Source: an uncultured Aquimonas sp.
GTDB lineage: Bacteria > Pseudomonadota > Gammaproteobacteria > Xanthomonadales > Xanthomonadaceae
Length of the DNA stretch: 64,000 bases
Reading direction: 5' to 3'
Assembly: GCF_937888285.1 (NCBI RefSeq)
Contig: NZ_CALART010000114.1
Span: 19,585 to 83,584 of the forward strand
This document shows, in pieces, positions 1 through 9,674 of the stretch. A program made the position numbers and the translations under genes. How positions within the stretch are numbered: position 1 is the first letter of the stretch; the number at the start of each line of letters is the position of its first letter. The notes beneath the pieces were generated by a model. The model did no database searches and was not told the origin of the DNA. It saw nothing but the letters and a program-made list of their open reading frames with translations.

Positions 1-2422
1 AAATGATCGCGTGGGCATGCGGGCCGAAGGTGTCGGCGACATCGCGCAGGACGTCATCGATGCAGGGGCGATAGCGCGAGGCTTCGATGGGCTCACCCAG
101 CTCGACCTGGCCGTCAACGGCAAGCTGGAAGCGCGAGCCGGAAGCCACCACCAGCACTTCGCCGTCGCGCGCCGCAAGGCCCGCCATCGGCACGCGCACC
201 GGCAATGGGCTGGCCTTCTGCAGCTGCTGGGCGAGGCGCTCGAAGTAACCGTTCTCCAGGTGCTGCACAACCAGGAACAGCGCCGGAAAGCCCGCCGGGA
301 TGCCGGCAAGGAAGCCGCGCAGGGCATCCGGGCCGCCGATCGACGCGCACAGCACCACCACTCGGCTGATGCCTTGCGTCAGCGGTGTGAGCGCCCGTGT
401 GGCCGGCCCCTTGCCGCCGGCGCCAAGGGCGGGTGATGGCAGCGGTGGCGGCGTGGCGACTGTTCCGGTGAATTCGTAGCCCAGCTCACCCGGGCCCGAG
501 TCCGCCACGGGCTCTTTCTGCCCGGCGGCCTCGGGTGGGTTTGCCGTCGCAACGGGCTCGGGCTGTGGGCCCTCTCCGATATCGCGCAGCCAGGCACCAT
601 CGCGCATGGTCGCCACCTGCACGCCGTCGGGGTCAAGCGTTGACGGCGCTGGAACGTCGGCCTCGATCGGCTCCAGGCTCAGCGTGAGGTGGCTGAAGTC
701 GAAATCCCTGGCGGGTGACTCGGCAGCCTTGACAACGCCCGGATCGATGAACCCATCGGTCAGCGGCTGCAGCGAAAGCTCTCCGAAACCGGTCTTGGCC
801 TGCTTGGCCGCAGCTGCGGGTGCCTCCGCTCGCGCAGCGGGTGCGGGTGCGGGTGCAGACGGCGGCGCGGCGTTCCGAATCCTGTCGTCGGGTGCAGGCT
901 CGACCTCTGCAGGTCGCGCGAAATCGAACTCCAGGGGCGGCAGCTCCGCCGCCGATGGCAGCGACGGCGCCTCGTCGAGGGCGGCCGCCATGCGCGCGAT
1001 CTCCTCGTCATCGACGCCAGCGTCGAGAGTCAGCGTTCCCCCCAAGGCTGCGTCTTCGGCATCGTAGCGGGGCCCTTCCGGACGCGCTGCAGCGCTTGGC
1101 GTCTCCACTGCAGCGTCGAAGGCGCCGAAATCGAACTCGGCAAGATCCTCATCGCTCTCGATGGCGTCGAGCTCAAGTGCATCGAGCGGCTCGGCGGGCG
1201 CGCGCCCCGAGCGGTCGTCGCCCTCTGCGTCGAACGCCAGCGGATCGAAACTGAAGCCAGGATCCAATACCGCCTCGGCATCCCGCTCGCGAATCTCCGC
1301 CATCGGCCGCTCAGCCCGATGCGACGAGGCATCGATAGGTGGCGACCCAGGGCTGTGTCCCCCCGTCGGGAGGCTCTCCAGCGCATCGGACGCAAAGTCG
1401 AATTCGAGCACAGTCGCATCGCTCGCCGGCGGCTGGACAATCGTGGTCTCGGTTTCGACCGCCGCGTCTGCGCTTGGGGCGGGTTCCCAGCTGAAATCCA
1501 GCGGTGCATCCCCTGCTTCGACGCTCATCCCGGCGATCCCGGCAACGCCAACGTCATCGCTGGCTGGCGGAGGGCCGTCCACGTCAGCGAGGGCCATCGG
1601 CGTCGCGTCGGCCAGTACGGGTTTCGCGGCTTCGGAGGCGCGGGGCTCAGCCCTTGGCTCTGCCGAGTTCGCGGGCTCCGTGCGGGTGGGTTCCAGTCCC
1701 ATGGCCTGCTGCAGCTTGAGCAGCATGTCCTCGGGCGTGACCTCGCCCAGGTCCTGTTCGAACAGGGTGGACAGGTCCATGGACTCCAGCAGGTCCGGGT
1801 GATCTTCATCCGCTGGAAGCGGCGCGGAAGCCGCAGTCTCGACAGGCTCCGCCGCTTCGATCGGGCTGAAATCGAAGTCCAGCGTACCGAGGTCCGGTGC
1901 TGCTGCGTCCGAGCGCTCGGGCTCCAACTCCAGACGCAGGCTGGCGGGTACATCGCCGGAATGGCCCAGCGCCTCTTCGGCGTAATCGTCGAACTTCAGA
2001 TGGTCCTGCTGCTGCGAGGGTGATGCAGGACGACCGGGCTCCGGCAGCAGCGTCAGCTCGGGGAGGCGCTCGGCGCCTGAGGGCGGCGGCGGCAGGGTGT
2101 CGCGCACACCGAGCACCTTGGCCGCGAGGTGGCGGGCCCAGCGCGCCAGGTCCCAGCCGGTGAGCTGGCTGGAGACTTCGCCCTCGTTGAACACGACCGC
2201 GGTGGCGGGATTGTCGAGCAGGTCCTGGAGGGCGTCGAGGTCGTCCTCGACGCCGGGCTCCAGGTTCACGATCAGCACCGCCGGCGCAGGCTTGCCTGCC
2301 AGGCGGATGCCGTCGCGGACCTCCCCTTCAAAGGTCACGTCCGCGCCCAGAGCGACCAGCGCCTGGCGCAACTGCTCGCGCGCGGCATCGGCCGGTCCGA
2401 GCAGGACCACCGACACGGCCAC
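1..2422 (-). CDS. chpB: ChpB/CheB-like methylesterase, partial (3' end off window)
   Basis: The protein should remove methyl groups from the chemoreceptor PilJ, opposing PilK. Reading starts at GTG 2422, 7 nt after the chpA stop, behind a GAGGCGAGG Shine-Dalgarno; GTG codons at 2416 and 2410 are alternatives. About 807 codons are in the window. Residues 1-110 look like a receiver fold whose phosphorylation site reads VLIVNLEPG, without an obvious Asp. An acidic Ala/Pro/Glu-rich linker follows to about residue 675. The CheB catalytic domain then begins (VVVLCASIGG, nucleophile Ser near 694; VVQHLENG, His near 718). The frame runs off at base 1 before the catalytic Asp motif. It is last in the pil-chp operon. 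The linker makes it much longer than a typical two-domain CheB of about 350 residues. Confidence 0.85.
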   Translation of the reverse strand, partial: MAVSVVLLGPADAAREQLRQALVALGADVTFEGEVRDGIRLAGKPAPAVLIVNLEPGVEDDLDALQDLLDNPATAVVFNEGEVSSQLTGWDLARWARHLAAKVLGVRDTLPPPPSGAERLPELTLLPEPGRPASPSQQQDHLKFDDYAEEALGHSGDVPASLRLELEPERSDAAAPDLGTLDFDFSPIEAAEPVETAASAPLPADEDHPDLLESMDLSTLFEQDLGEVTPEDMLLKLQQAMGLEPTRTEPANSAEPRAEPRASEAAKPVLADATPMALADVDGPPPASDDVGVAGIAGMSVEAGDAPLDFSWEPAPSADAAVETETTIVQPPASDATVLEFDFASDALESLPTGGHSPGSPPIDASSHRAERPMAEIRERDAEAVLDPGFSFDPLAFDAEGDDRSGRAPAEPLDALELDAIESDEDLAEFDFGAFDAAVETPSAAARPEGPRYDAEDAALGGTLTLDAGVDDEEIARMAAALDEAPSLPSAAELPPLEFDFARPAEVEPAPDDRIRNAAPPSAPAPAPAARAEAPAAAAKQAKTGFGELSLQPLTDGFIDPGVVKAAESPARDFDFSHLTLSLEPIEADVPAPSTLDPDGVQVATMRDGAWLRDIGEGPQPEPVATANPPEAAGQKEPVADSGPGELGYEFTGTVATPPPLPSPALGAGGKGPATRALTPLTQGISRVVVLCASIGGPDALRGFLAGIPAGFPALFLVVQHLENGYFERLAQQLQKASPLPVRVPMAGLAARDGEVLVVASGSRFQLAVDGQVELGEPIEASRYRPCIDDVLRDVADTFGPHAHAII

Positions 2423-2429
2423 CCTCGCC

Positions 2430-5400
2430 TCAGCGACCGCGTTCACGCTGGACCTGCAGGATTTCCTGGACGTTGCGCATCAGATCGGCCTCCTGGTAGG
2501 GCTTGCCGAGGTAGCGGTCGACGCCGATCTCGAAGGCGCGCTGGCGGTGTTTGTCGCCGGTGCGCGAGGTGATCATGATGATCGGCACCGACTTCAGACG
2601 CGGATCGTTGCGCATGTGCGTCGCCAGCTCGTAGCCGTCCATGCGCGGCATCTCGATGTCGAGCAGCATGACGTCGGGCACCCGCTCCGCCAGCTTCTCG
2701 ATCGCGTCCACGCCGTCCTTCGCAGTGAGCACTTCGAAGTTGTGGCGTTCGAGCACTCGGCCGGTGACCTTGCGCATCGTGATCGAGTCGTCGACCACCA
2801 TGACCAGGGGCACGACACGCTGATCTTGCAGCGCGGTGGCGACGGGCGCGTGCTCGATGGCGGCCGCGCGGCGGACCAGCGGCGCGACGTCGAGGATCAC
2901 CACGACACGACCGTCACCCATGATGGTCGCGCCGAAGATGCCGGGAATCGAGCTGACCTGCGGGCCCGTGGGCTTGACCACGATCTCGCGGCTGCCGAGC
3001 ACGTTGTCGACGCAGATCGCGGCGCGCTGGTCGCCTGAACGTGCCAGCAGCACCGGCACCTGCAGACTGTCGGCGGCCTTGGCAGCAGGCTGACCGAGCA
3101 GCAGACCCAGGTCGTGGATGGCGTAATCCTCGCCTGCGTAACTGAAGACGGGCGAACCACTGGCGAGCTGCTTGTCGAGTTCTTCGCGATCGATGCGCGA
3201 GACGCCCTGTACCGAAGTGATCGGCACCGCGAACGAGGTTTCGCCCTGTTTGACGAAGACCGCCTGGGTCACCGCCAGAGTGAACGGCAGGCGGATCACG
3301 AACTCGGTGCCGCGGCCGCGCTCGGACTCGATGTGCAGCGAGCCGCCGAGCTGGCGGATTTCGCTGTACACCACGTCCATGCCGACGCCGCGTCCGGCGA
3401 TCTTGCTCACCGACGAGGCCGTGGAGAAGCCGCTCTCCAGGATGAATCCGTACAGATCGCGGTCGCCAAGCTGGGCGTCGGCCTTCATCAGGCCGCGCTC
3501 GATCGCCTTGCGGCGGATCGCATCGCGATCGAGGCCGCGACCATCGTCGCTGACCCGGATCAGCACTTCGGAGGCTTCACGCGCGACCTGGATGCGGATG
3601 TTGCCTTCCGCAGGTTTACCTGCCGCAATGCGATCAGCCGGCGTCTCAAGGCCATGCGCGAGCGCGTTGCGAAGCATGTGCTCCAGTGGCGCGGTCATGC
3701 GATCGAGGACGTTGCGGTCCATTTCGCCCTGCGCGCCTTCGACCTTGAGCTGGGCCTGCTTGCCGAGCTCTCCCGCCGTCTGGCGCAGGATGCGGCGCAG
3801 CCGCGGAACCAGCGAATCGAAGGGCACCATGCGCGTGCGCATGAGGCCTTCCTGCAGATCGGAGCTGACGCGCGACTGCTGCAGCAGCAGGGTTTCGTAC
3901 TGGCGGGTCAGGTCTTCCAGCGTGCCCTGCAGGTTGACGATGTCGGACGCGGACTCCGACAGCGCGCGCGAGAGCTGCTGCAGGGTCGAGAAGCGGTCGA
4001 GCTCCAGCGGATCGAAGTCGGCATCGCCCTCATCCTGATGGCGCTGGTAGCGCGACAGGATCTGCGCTTCGGTTTCGATCTCCAGCTTGCGCAGCTGTTC
4101 GCGCAGGCGCGTGGTGGTCTGGTCGAGTTCGCCCAGGTTTCCGCGGAACGCGCCCAGCTGCTGCTCCAGGCGTGCGCGATAGATCGCGACCTCGCCAGCG
4201 TAGTTGACCAGGCGATCGAGCAGGTCGGCGCGGATGCGGATCTGCTCCTGCGGCGCGCGGCTGACGGTCTCCTCTTCGTCAAGCGCCGTTTCGGTCGGCA
4301 CCATGCGGATCGGCGGTGGCGCCTGCCGCGTGGGTGCTGGCTCGACCGGAATCGCGGCGTCGGTGCTTGCCACCGGCTCGACTGCAAGCTCGACTGTCGG
4401 CAGGGCTTCGCCGCGCAGCAGGGTTTCCACGGCCGCGAGCAGATGGACGGGCGTGGCGATTGCGCGGCGCTCTCCCACACGCGAAACCAGGCTGTGCAAA
4501 CGGTCGAAGGCACGTTCAAGGACTTCGACGCCGGAGCTGCCGAGGTCGCGGCCGCCGGCAGCCACCACTTCCAGCAGGGATTCGGTGACGTGGGCGAGAT
4601 CGCCAATCGGGTTGAGACCGGCCATGCGCGCACCACCCTTCAGGGTGTGCAGGTCTCGCTGCAGGCCGACCACGAGCTCCTGCTCCTGCGGTGCTTCGCG
4701 CAGGCGACTCATCAGTCCGTCCGAGTGGTCGAGAATGTCGACGCCCTCCTCCAGGAAGACGTCCAGAAGGTCCTCGTCGACATCGGTCAGGTCCAGCGGA
4801 CCCTCGGGATCGACATCGGCGGGGATGGCGAGTTTCGGCGCCTGCGTCTCAGGCAAGACAGCGCTCGGCGCGGCGACGTCCGCCACGGGCGCCTCGACAC
4901 TCGCGGGCGAAGGCGGCGGCGTGTCTTCCTCAGCAAGCTCAAGTTCCGCGAACGCCTCCGTCAGGCTGGCTTCGACTTCGCTCGCAGGCTCGAATGCTGC
5001 TTCCCCAGGCGCTGCCTCGGCTGCAGCATCGATGCTCGCAGGCTCGGATGTGTCCAGCCGCGCGTCGAGCGCCTCGGCAACCACTCCCGTCGCTTCAAGC
5101 TCGGGGAAGCCCTCGGCTTCGAAGCCCTGCTCCTCCAGGCGTGCGTCAAGGTCTTCGCCATCGGCCACGAGCTCGATCGATTCGAGCTCCACGGCGAGGG
5201 CGTCGGTATCCGCGGGCGGGGACGGCGTGGCGGACGCGAGCTCCACCTGCGGTTCGCCGAGTGCGGCATCGGCGGCGCGGGGCTCGTCCCCCACCTCGAC
5301 GATGGGCGTGTCGAGCGCCTCGACCGCGACGTGCTCGCTGCCCTGGGCATCCAGCGACACCGGCTCGACAGTCTCAGTCCCGTGCTCGTCGGCGCGCGCA

Positions 5401-8400
5401 TTCCAATCGGTCAGCTCGACCGTTTCGACGGTGATCGTGGGCTCCGCTGCCATGTCCACTGGGGCCTCGTCGGCGAGCAGCGACTCCAGCAGGGCATCGG
5501 CCGCCAACTCGGACGGCGGCGCAGCCGCGACTGCGGGGGCGCTGGGCTCCAGCGCCTCTTCTTCCGACAGCATGCTGTGGATGAGCAGCGCATCCTCGCT
5601 GTCGGATTGCGCGATCAGAGACTCCTCGCTCGCGGTGTCTAGCGGCAAGGCAGGCTTGGCGCCCTCGCCGCTGACTTCCGCCTCGAAGGCCGCCAGCCAG
5701 GCGTCAGCCGCCTCGGCCTCACCGAGCTCGTCCAGGGTCAGGCCGGACTCCACCGCAGGCTGCAGCGAGGCCGACTCCGTATCCGTCCAGTACGGCGACT
5801 GGGCGCCACCTTCGGTTTCGATGATCTCGAAATCCGCGGACTGCGCCTGTTCCTCGGGGCGGATCGGCTCCGCCGACTCGAACTCGGAAGCGAAGGAGAG
5901 CTCGCCGCTGCCAGCCAGTGCATCAAGCTCGCCGGCCGGCGGCAGTTCACCGAGCAGAGCAGCAGACAGCTCGTCCTTCGCAGGCTCGACTTCGGATGCC
6001 GCCGCGCTTTCGCCCGCGGCCTCCTGCCGTGTGTCGGCGAGCGCGACCGGCGCGGTCACGCTGGCGGCGAGCGCAAAGGTATCCGCAGACACCGGATAGA
6101 CGGGCGAATCCCCGGTCTGGTCGTCGTCCAGTCCGGTATCGACCACCGGTCGCGTCGGTTCTGGCAGGGCATCGCGCAGCGCTGAAATGCGCTGGGCGAG
6201 GCGCGTGTGGCGCTGCGGTCGCGGCATCGGCTGGTCGAGCTCGATCATCAGCGCGCGCAGGGCCTGCGCGGCTTCTTCGATGCACTCGAAACCGACGATC
6301 GATGGCGCCGCTGCCTGCGCAAGCAGGCGCTTGATGTAGCCCTCGAGCGGCCAAGCCAGCTCGGTGCCGACCTCCACCTCGGTCATCGCAAACGCGCCGC
6401 TGATCGTGTGCACGGCGCGCAGCAGGCGCTCTTCCACCGGCTGCGGGCCACCGACGCTTCGCTGCAGATACGCCTCGACTGTATCCAGATGACCCGCGAC
6501 TTCGCCCTTCAGGATCTCGAACAGATCGGGATCGATCAGCACCAGATCGGCGCTGTCCTCTGCCTGCTCCGATTCGAGCCCGAATCCACTCTCAAGCAGA
6601 TCCGAGGGCAGATGCGCTTCGCCCAGCTCCAGCGTTTCGAGCTCAAGACCCGCCATCCCGACCGGCTCGGAGAGGTCGGTGAGTCCAGCCGCCAATTCGG
6701 TGTCCGCAGTTTCAGGCACTTCGGAATCCAGCGGGAGCAGGCTGTCATCCCCATCGGCCGTTACCGCCTCCTCGGAGAGCGGATGTTCCAGTGTCGACGA
6801 CTGCTCGGAATCCGCATTCGCTGCGGACGCGGTCTCGCCGCTCGACTCACTGTCGAGCGCCCACTCCGGAGCGTCGAAGGAGGTGGACGCCGTGTCGGCG
6901 ACAGCCTCGTCTTCCGCTGCCGTCTCGGCCCGCGCCGAACTCGCGGACGCCGCGCCAGCCAGCAAGGCGTCGATGGCCGCACTCTCATCGGCAGACAACT
7001 CGATGGACTCTTCGTCCTCCAGCACGATGCCGGTGTCGGAGGCCTCGACAGGCTCGCCAGTTGCCTCGGCCTCGAGCGTGAGCGTGGGCTCGGAAGCCTG
7101 CTCGTAGGCGGCTTCGAGAGTGGCCTGCGCGTCTGCCTGAGCTTCAGTATCGGAACCGGCATCCGCAGTTTCGGCCTGCGCGCGGTATTCGACGACCTGA
7201 CCCGCGGCCAGTGCGTCCGCCACCTGCTCGATGCCGGCCAGATCAGCGTAGCGCCCGGATTCGCCACGCAGTGCCGCCAGCAGGCTGGGCAGGGCATCGC
7301 GCGCAGCGGCTACCAGCGAGAGGACTTCCGGGCGCGGCGGAATGCTGTTGTCGAGAACGCGATTCAGCATGTTCTCGATCTTCCAGGCGAATTCGCCCAG
7401 CACCATGGCACCGACCAGCCGACCACTGCCCTTAAGGGTGTGGAAGACGCGACGGATCGGCTTGATCACCTCGACATCGTCCGGCTTGGCCTGCCAGGCC
7501 GGCAGCAGCTGCCGCAGGTTGTCGATTTCTTCCTGGACTTCTTCGACGAAGACCTCGCGGATCTCCTCATCGATGTCTTCGGCACCGATCTGGAACCCGA
7601 CCAGTTCCTTGCCGGCGGGAACCGGCGGACGCGTGGCCTCGGTCTGCGCCGGCTTGAAGCCGCCCAGCTCGTGCACTTCGCGCGCCGAATTCACGGGCTC
7701 GGCCGCGGACTCGCCGACGATCAGGTCAGTCAGATCCTCGCCCGGGGCGACGTCCACCGCACCGAGGCTGGCCAGATCGGGGACGGCCGGATGCTCGGGA
7801 ACACCCGAATCCAGCACCAGACCAGCGTCAGCCTGGCGATCGTGATCGCTTTCCGCGGTGCCCGGAACGGCCGCCCGGGCGGCAACTGCGGTGGCCTCGT
7901 CGATCACTGAGGCCTCAGCCGGCGCGACCGGAATCTCCGTTTCGGGCGAGGCCAGGGCGTGATCCGGCACCGGCCAGTAGCCGAGCTGGTTCAGGCGATC
8001 CCGCGCCAGCTCCAGAATCTTGCCGCGATCGCTGCGCTGGTCGCGGACCGATTCGATGAAGTACTCGAGGCTGGCGAGCGCGTCCGCCAGCGTGTCCATC
8101 TGCTGTCCATTGGGCACGCGACGGTGCTGCACCAACTCGACCGCGGTGAAGCGCGCGACTGCGTTCAGCAGTTCGGCTGCGTCGGGCAGGTCGAGGATTC
8201 GCATCGCCCCGCCGACCTCACCGAGCAGGCGCTGCACGTCGGCCAGCTGCAGGTGGTCCCAGTTGCTCTCGACGAACGCGACGAAGCACTGCTTGGCCTG
8301 GGCGAAGTTGCTCTGGGCCTCCTTGATGACGGCTTCCAGCACCTTGCGTGCTTCCGCGCGCGGCAGGGTATCGCTCGCTGTGGTCGGCGCCTGCTGGCTG

Positions 8401-9662
8401 CCCAGCTGCTGCACCTGGTCCTCGAGGGTGGCCTCGACGTAGAGCAGTGCACCTGCGATGTCGAGCAGGGTCGACTCGTCGGCAGGGCGCTGGCCCTGGG
8501 CGACCAGAGCGACCACGTCGCGCTGCTCCATCACCACCCGGCGCGGCACGCCGAGCCCCAGCATGCCGAGGGTATCGCCCACGCGGTCGAGCACATCGAC
8601 CTGGCCGGACAGCTCTGCAGGCTGTGAATCGGACTTGCGCAGGTAGAGGTCGAGCGCGTCCTTGACCCGCAGCAGGTCCTCACGGATCGCGCCGGCGACG
8701 GTATCGAGCAGGGCGCGATTGTGGCCGCTGATGCCCTTGACCGCATCCGCCAGCTCGTCCTGCGTCGGCACGAAGCGTTCGAGTCGGAAAGCGTTTCGCA
8801 CCTCGGCCAAACGATCGCTGTTGGCGCGGCCGTGGGCGATGAAATACAGGAGGTTGCGGGTCAGTTCGCGCGGTGGATCGACGCGGAAACCGGTATCGCC
8901 GGCGTCGGCGAGGTGCTTGATCTCGCGCTCGACGCGGCCGACGGTCTGCTTCAGTTGGGGCGTGGCCTCGATCTCGCCGCTGCGCACGCCGAAGATCAGC
9001 GAGCCTGCGACCCAGAACAGGCGGCGACCCTCTTCCTGGGAGATGGTGCTGACCAGCCGATCGCAGACTTCGATCATCCTGGCCAGGTTGGCGTCTTCGT
9101 CCTGGCCCTTGAACCAGCGCAGCAGGGCGATCTGGAACTGGCTGCGCGCGACCGCACCCAGCTGGCGCAGCTCAAGTTCAGGCAGCGGGATTGCGGGTCC
9201 CGCGGCGGACACCGGCAGCGGCTGCGAAAGATCCGGCGCAAACAGCGCACTCTCCGGCAGCCCTTTCTCGCCGCGCGCCGCGCGCAGGTCGTTCAGCAGC
9301 GGCAGCAGGACGATGGGGATGTCCTTGTGGCCGCTCTGCAGGCGCTCGAGGTAGTCCGGCAGCTGGACGATGCCCCGCATCAGCACGCCGTAGGCTTCGT
9401 CAAGCGCGCTGACCTGGCGGTTCTGCAAGGCCGAAGCGAGGTGCTCCATTTCCTCGGTCACCATGGCCGCGCCGTACAGCTCGACCATGCGCAAGGTGCC
9501 TTGGACCTGATGCAGGTAGGTCGCGCAGAAGCGCATCTGGGAGGCGTCGTCCGGGTCCTCGACGAAGGCCTCCAGCGCAAGCCGTGCCTGCTTGAGGGTC
9601 TCGTCGAGCTCGCCCTTGACCCAGGTGAGCGTGGTGAAATCGATGTCGTCTTGCAGCCTCAT
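2430..9662 (-). CDS. chpA: ChpA/PilL hybrid chemotaxis histidine kinase
   Basis: This is the central kinase of the Pil-Chp system: it takes signals from PilJ through PilI and phosphorylates PilG and PilH. The 2410 residues are close to Pseudomonas ChpA in length. Histidine phosphotransfer motifs are seen near residue 741 (HTLKGSG), 1084 (HTISGAF) and 1670 (HTLKGGARM). A degenerate one sits near 49 (LHQVQGTL), and another helical repeat near 490 lacks the His. Long Glu/Ala/Ser-rich acidic linkers separate them. The HATPase region has NALAHGLET (about 2000), DDGRGLD (about 2041) and GRGVGMDVV (about 2089). A CheW-like domain covers about 2127-2265 and a C-terminal receiver about 2286-2405 (VVDDS, LLDIEMP, KPY). 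It lies 12 nt after pilK. Confidence 0.95.
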   Translation of the reverse strand: MRLQDDIDFTTLTWVKGELDETLKQARLALEAFVEDPDDASQMRFCATYLHQVQGTLRMVELYGAAMVTEEMEHLASALQNRQVSALDEAYGVLMRGIVQLPDYLERLQSGHKDIPIVLLPLLNDLRAARGEKGLPESALFAPDLSQPLPVSAAGPAIPLPELELRQLGAVARSQFQIALLRWFKGQDEDANLARMIEVCDRLVSTISQEEGRRLFWVAGSLIFGVRSGEIEATPQLKQTVGRVEREIKHLADAGDTGFRVDPPRELTRNLLYFIAHGRANSDRLAEVRNAFRLERFVPTQDELADAVKGISGHNRALLDTVAGAIREDLLRVKDALDLYLRKSDSQPAELSGQVDVLDRVGDTLGMLGLGVPRRVVMEQRDVVALVAQGQRPADESTLLDIAGALLYVEATLEDQVQQLGSQQAPTTASDTLPRAEARKVLEAVIKEAQSNFAQAKQCFVAFVESNWDHLQLADVQRLLGEVGGAMRILDLPDAAELLNAVARFTAVELVQHRRVPNGQQMDTLADALASLEYFIESVRDQRSDRGKILELARDRLNQLGYWPVPDHALASPETEIPVAPAEASVIDEATAVAARAAVPGTAESDHDRQADAGLVLDSGVPEHPAVPDLASLGAVDVAPGEDLTDLIVGESAAEPVNSAREVHELGGFKPAQTEATRPPVPAGKELVGFQIGAEDIDEEIREVFVEEVQEEIDNLRQLLPAWQAKPDDVEVIKPIRRVFHTLKGSGRLVGAMVLGEFAWKIENMLNRVLDNSIPPRPEVLSLVAAARDALPSLLAALRGESGRYADLAGIEQVADALAAGQVVEYRAQAETADAGSDTEAQADAQATLEAAYEQASEPTLTLEAEATGEPVEASDTGIVLEDEESIELSADESAAIDALLAGAASASSARAETAAEDEAVADTASTSFDAPEWALDSESSGETASAANADSEQSSTLEHPLSEEAVTADGDDSLLPLDSEVPETADTELAAGLTDLSEPVGMAGLELETLELGEAHLPSDLLESGFGLESEQAEDSADLVLIDPDLFEILKGEVAGHLDTVEAYLQRSVGGPQPVEERLLRAVHTISGAFAMTEVEVGTELAWPLEGYIKRLLAQAAAPSIVGFECIEEAAQALRALMIELDQPMPRPQRHTRLAQRISALRDALPEPTRPVVDTGLDDDQTGDSPVYPVSADTFALAASVTAPVALADTRQEAAGESAAASEVEPAKDELSAALLGELPPAGELDALAGSGELSFASEFESAEPIRPEEQAQSADFEIIETEGGAQSPYWTDTESASLQPAVESGLTLDELGEAEAADAWLAAFEAEVSGEGAKPALPLDTASEESLIAQSDSEDALLIHSMLSEEEALEPSAPAVAAAPPSELAADALLESLLADEAPVDMAAEPTITVETVELTDWNARADEHGTETVEPVSLDAQGSEHVAVEALDTPIVEVGDEPRAADAALGEPQVELASATPSPPADTDALAVELESIELVADGEDLDARLEEQGFEAEGFPELEATGVVAEALDARLDTSEPASIDAAAEAAPGEAAFEPASEVEASLTEAFAELELAEEDTPPPSPASVEAPVADVAAPSAVLPETQAPKLAIPADVDPEGPLDLTDVDEDLLDVFLEEGVDILDHSDGLMSRLREAPQEQELVVGLQRDLHTLKGGARMAGLNPIGDLAHVTESLLEVVAAGGRDLGSSGVEVLERAFDRLHSLVSRVGERRAIATPVHLLAAVETLLRGEALPTVELAVEPVASTDAAIPVEPAPTRQAPPPIRMVPTETALDEEETVSRAPQEQIRIRADLLDRLVNYAGEVAIYRARLEQQLGAFRGNLGELDQTTTRLREQLRKLEIETEAQILSRYQRHQDEGDADFDPLELDRFSTLQQLSRALSESASDIVNLQGTLEDLTRQYETLLLQQSRVSSDLQEGLMRTRMVPFDSLVPRLRRILRQTAGELGKQAQLKVEGAQGEMDRNVLDRMTAPLEHMLRNALAHGLETPADRIAAGKPAEGNIRIQVAREASEVLIRVSDDGRGLDRDAIRRKAIERGLMKADAQLGDRDLYGFILESGFSTASSVSKIAGRGVGMDVVYSEIRQLGGSLHIESERGRGTEFVIRLPFTLAVTQAVFVKQGETSFAVPITSVQGVSRIDREELDKQLASGSPVFSYAGEDYAIHDLGLLLGQPAAKAADSLQVPVLLARSGDQRAAICVDNVLGSREIVVKPTGPQVSSIPGIFGATIMGDGRVVVILDVAPLVRRAAAIEHAPVATALQDQRVVPLVMVVDDSITMRKVTGRVLERHNFEVLTAKDGVDAIEKLAERVPDVMLLDIEMPRMDGYELATHMRNDPRLKSVPIIMITSRTGDKHRQRAFEIGVDRYLGKPYQEADLMRNVQEILQVQRERGR

Positions 9663-9674
9663 GCCGGGCTCTCG

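Noticed and set aside
3114..6099. Long open frames of 842 and 631 codons on the plus strand opposite chpA
   Set aside because: They are antisense to a protein with clear domains over its full length. GC-rich codon bias leaves the complementary frames open, and their translations are Arg/Ser-rich with no family motif.
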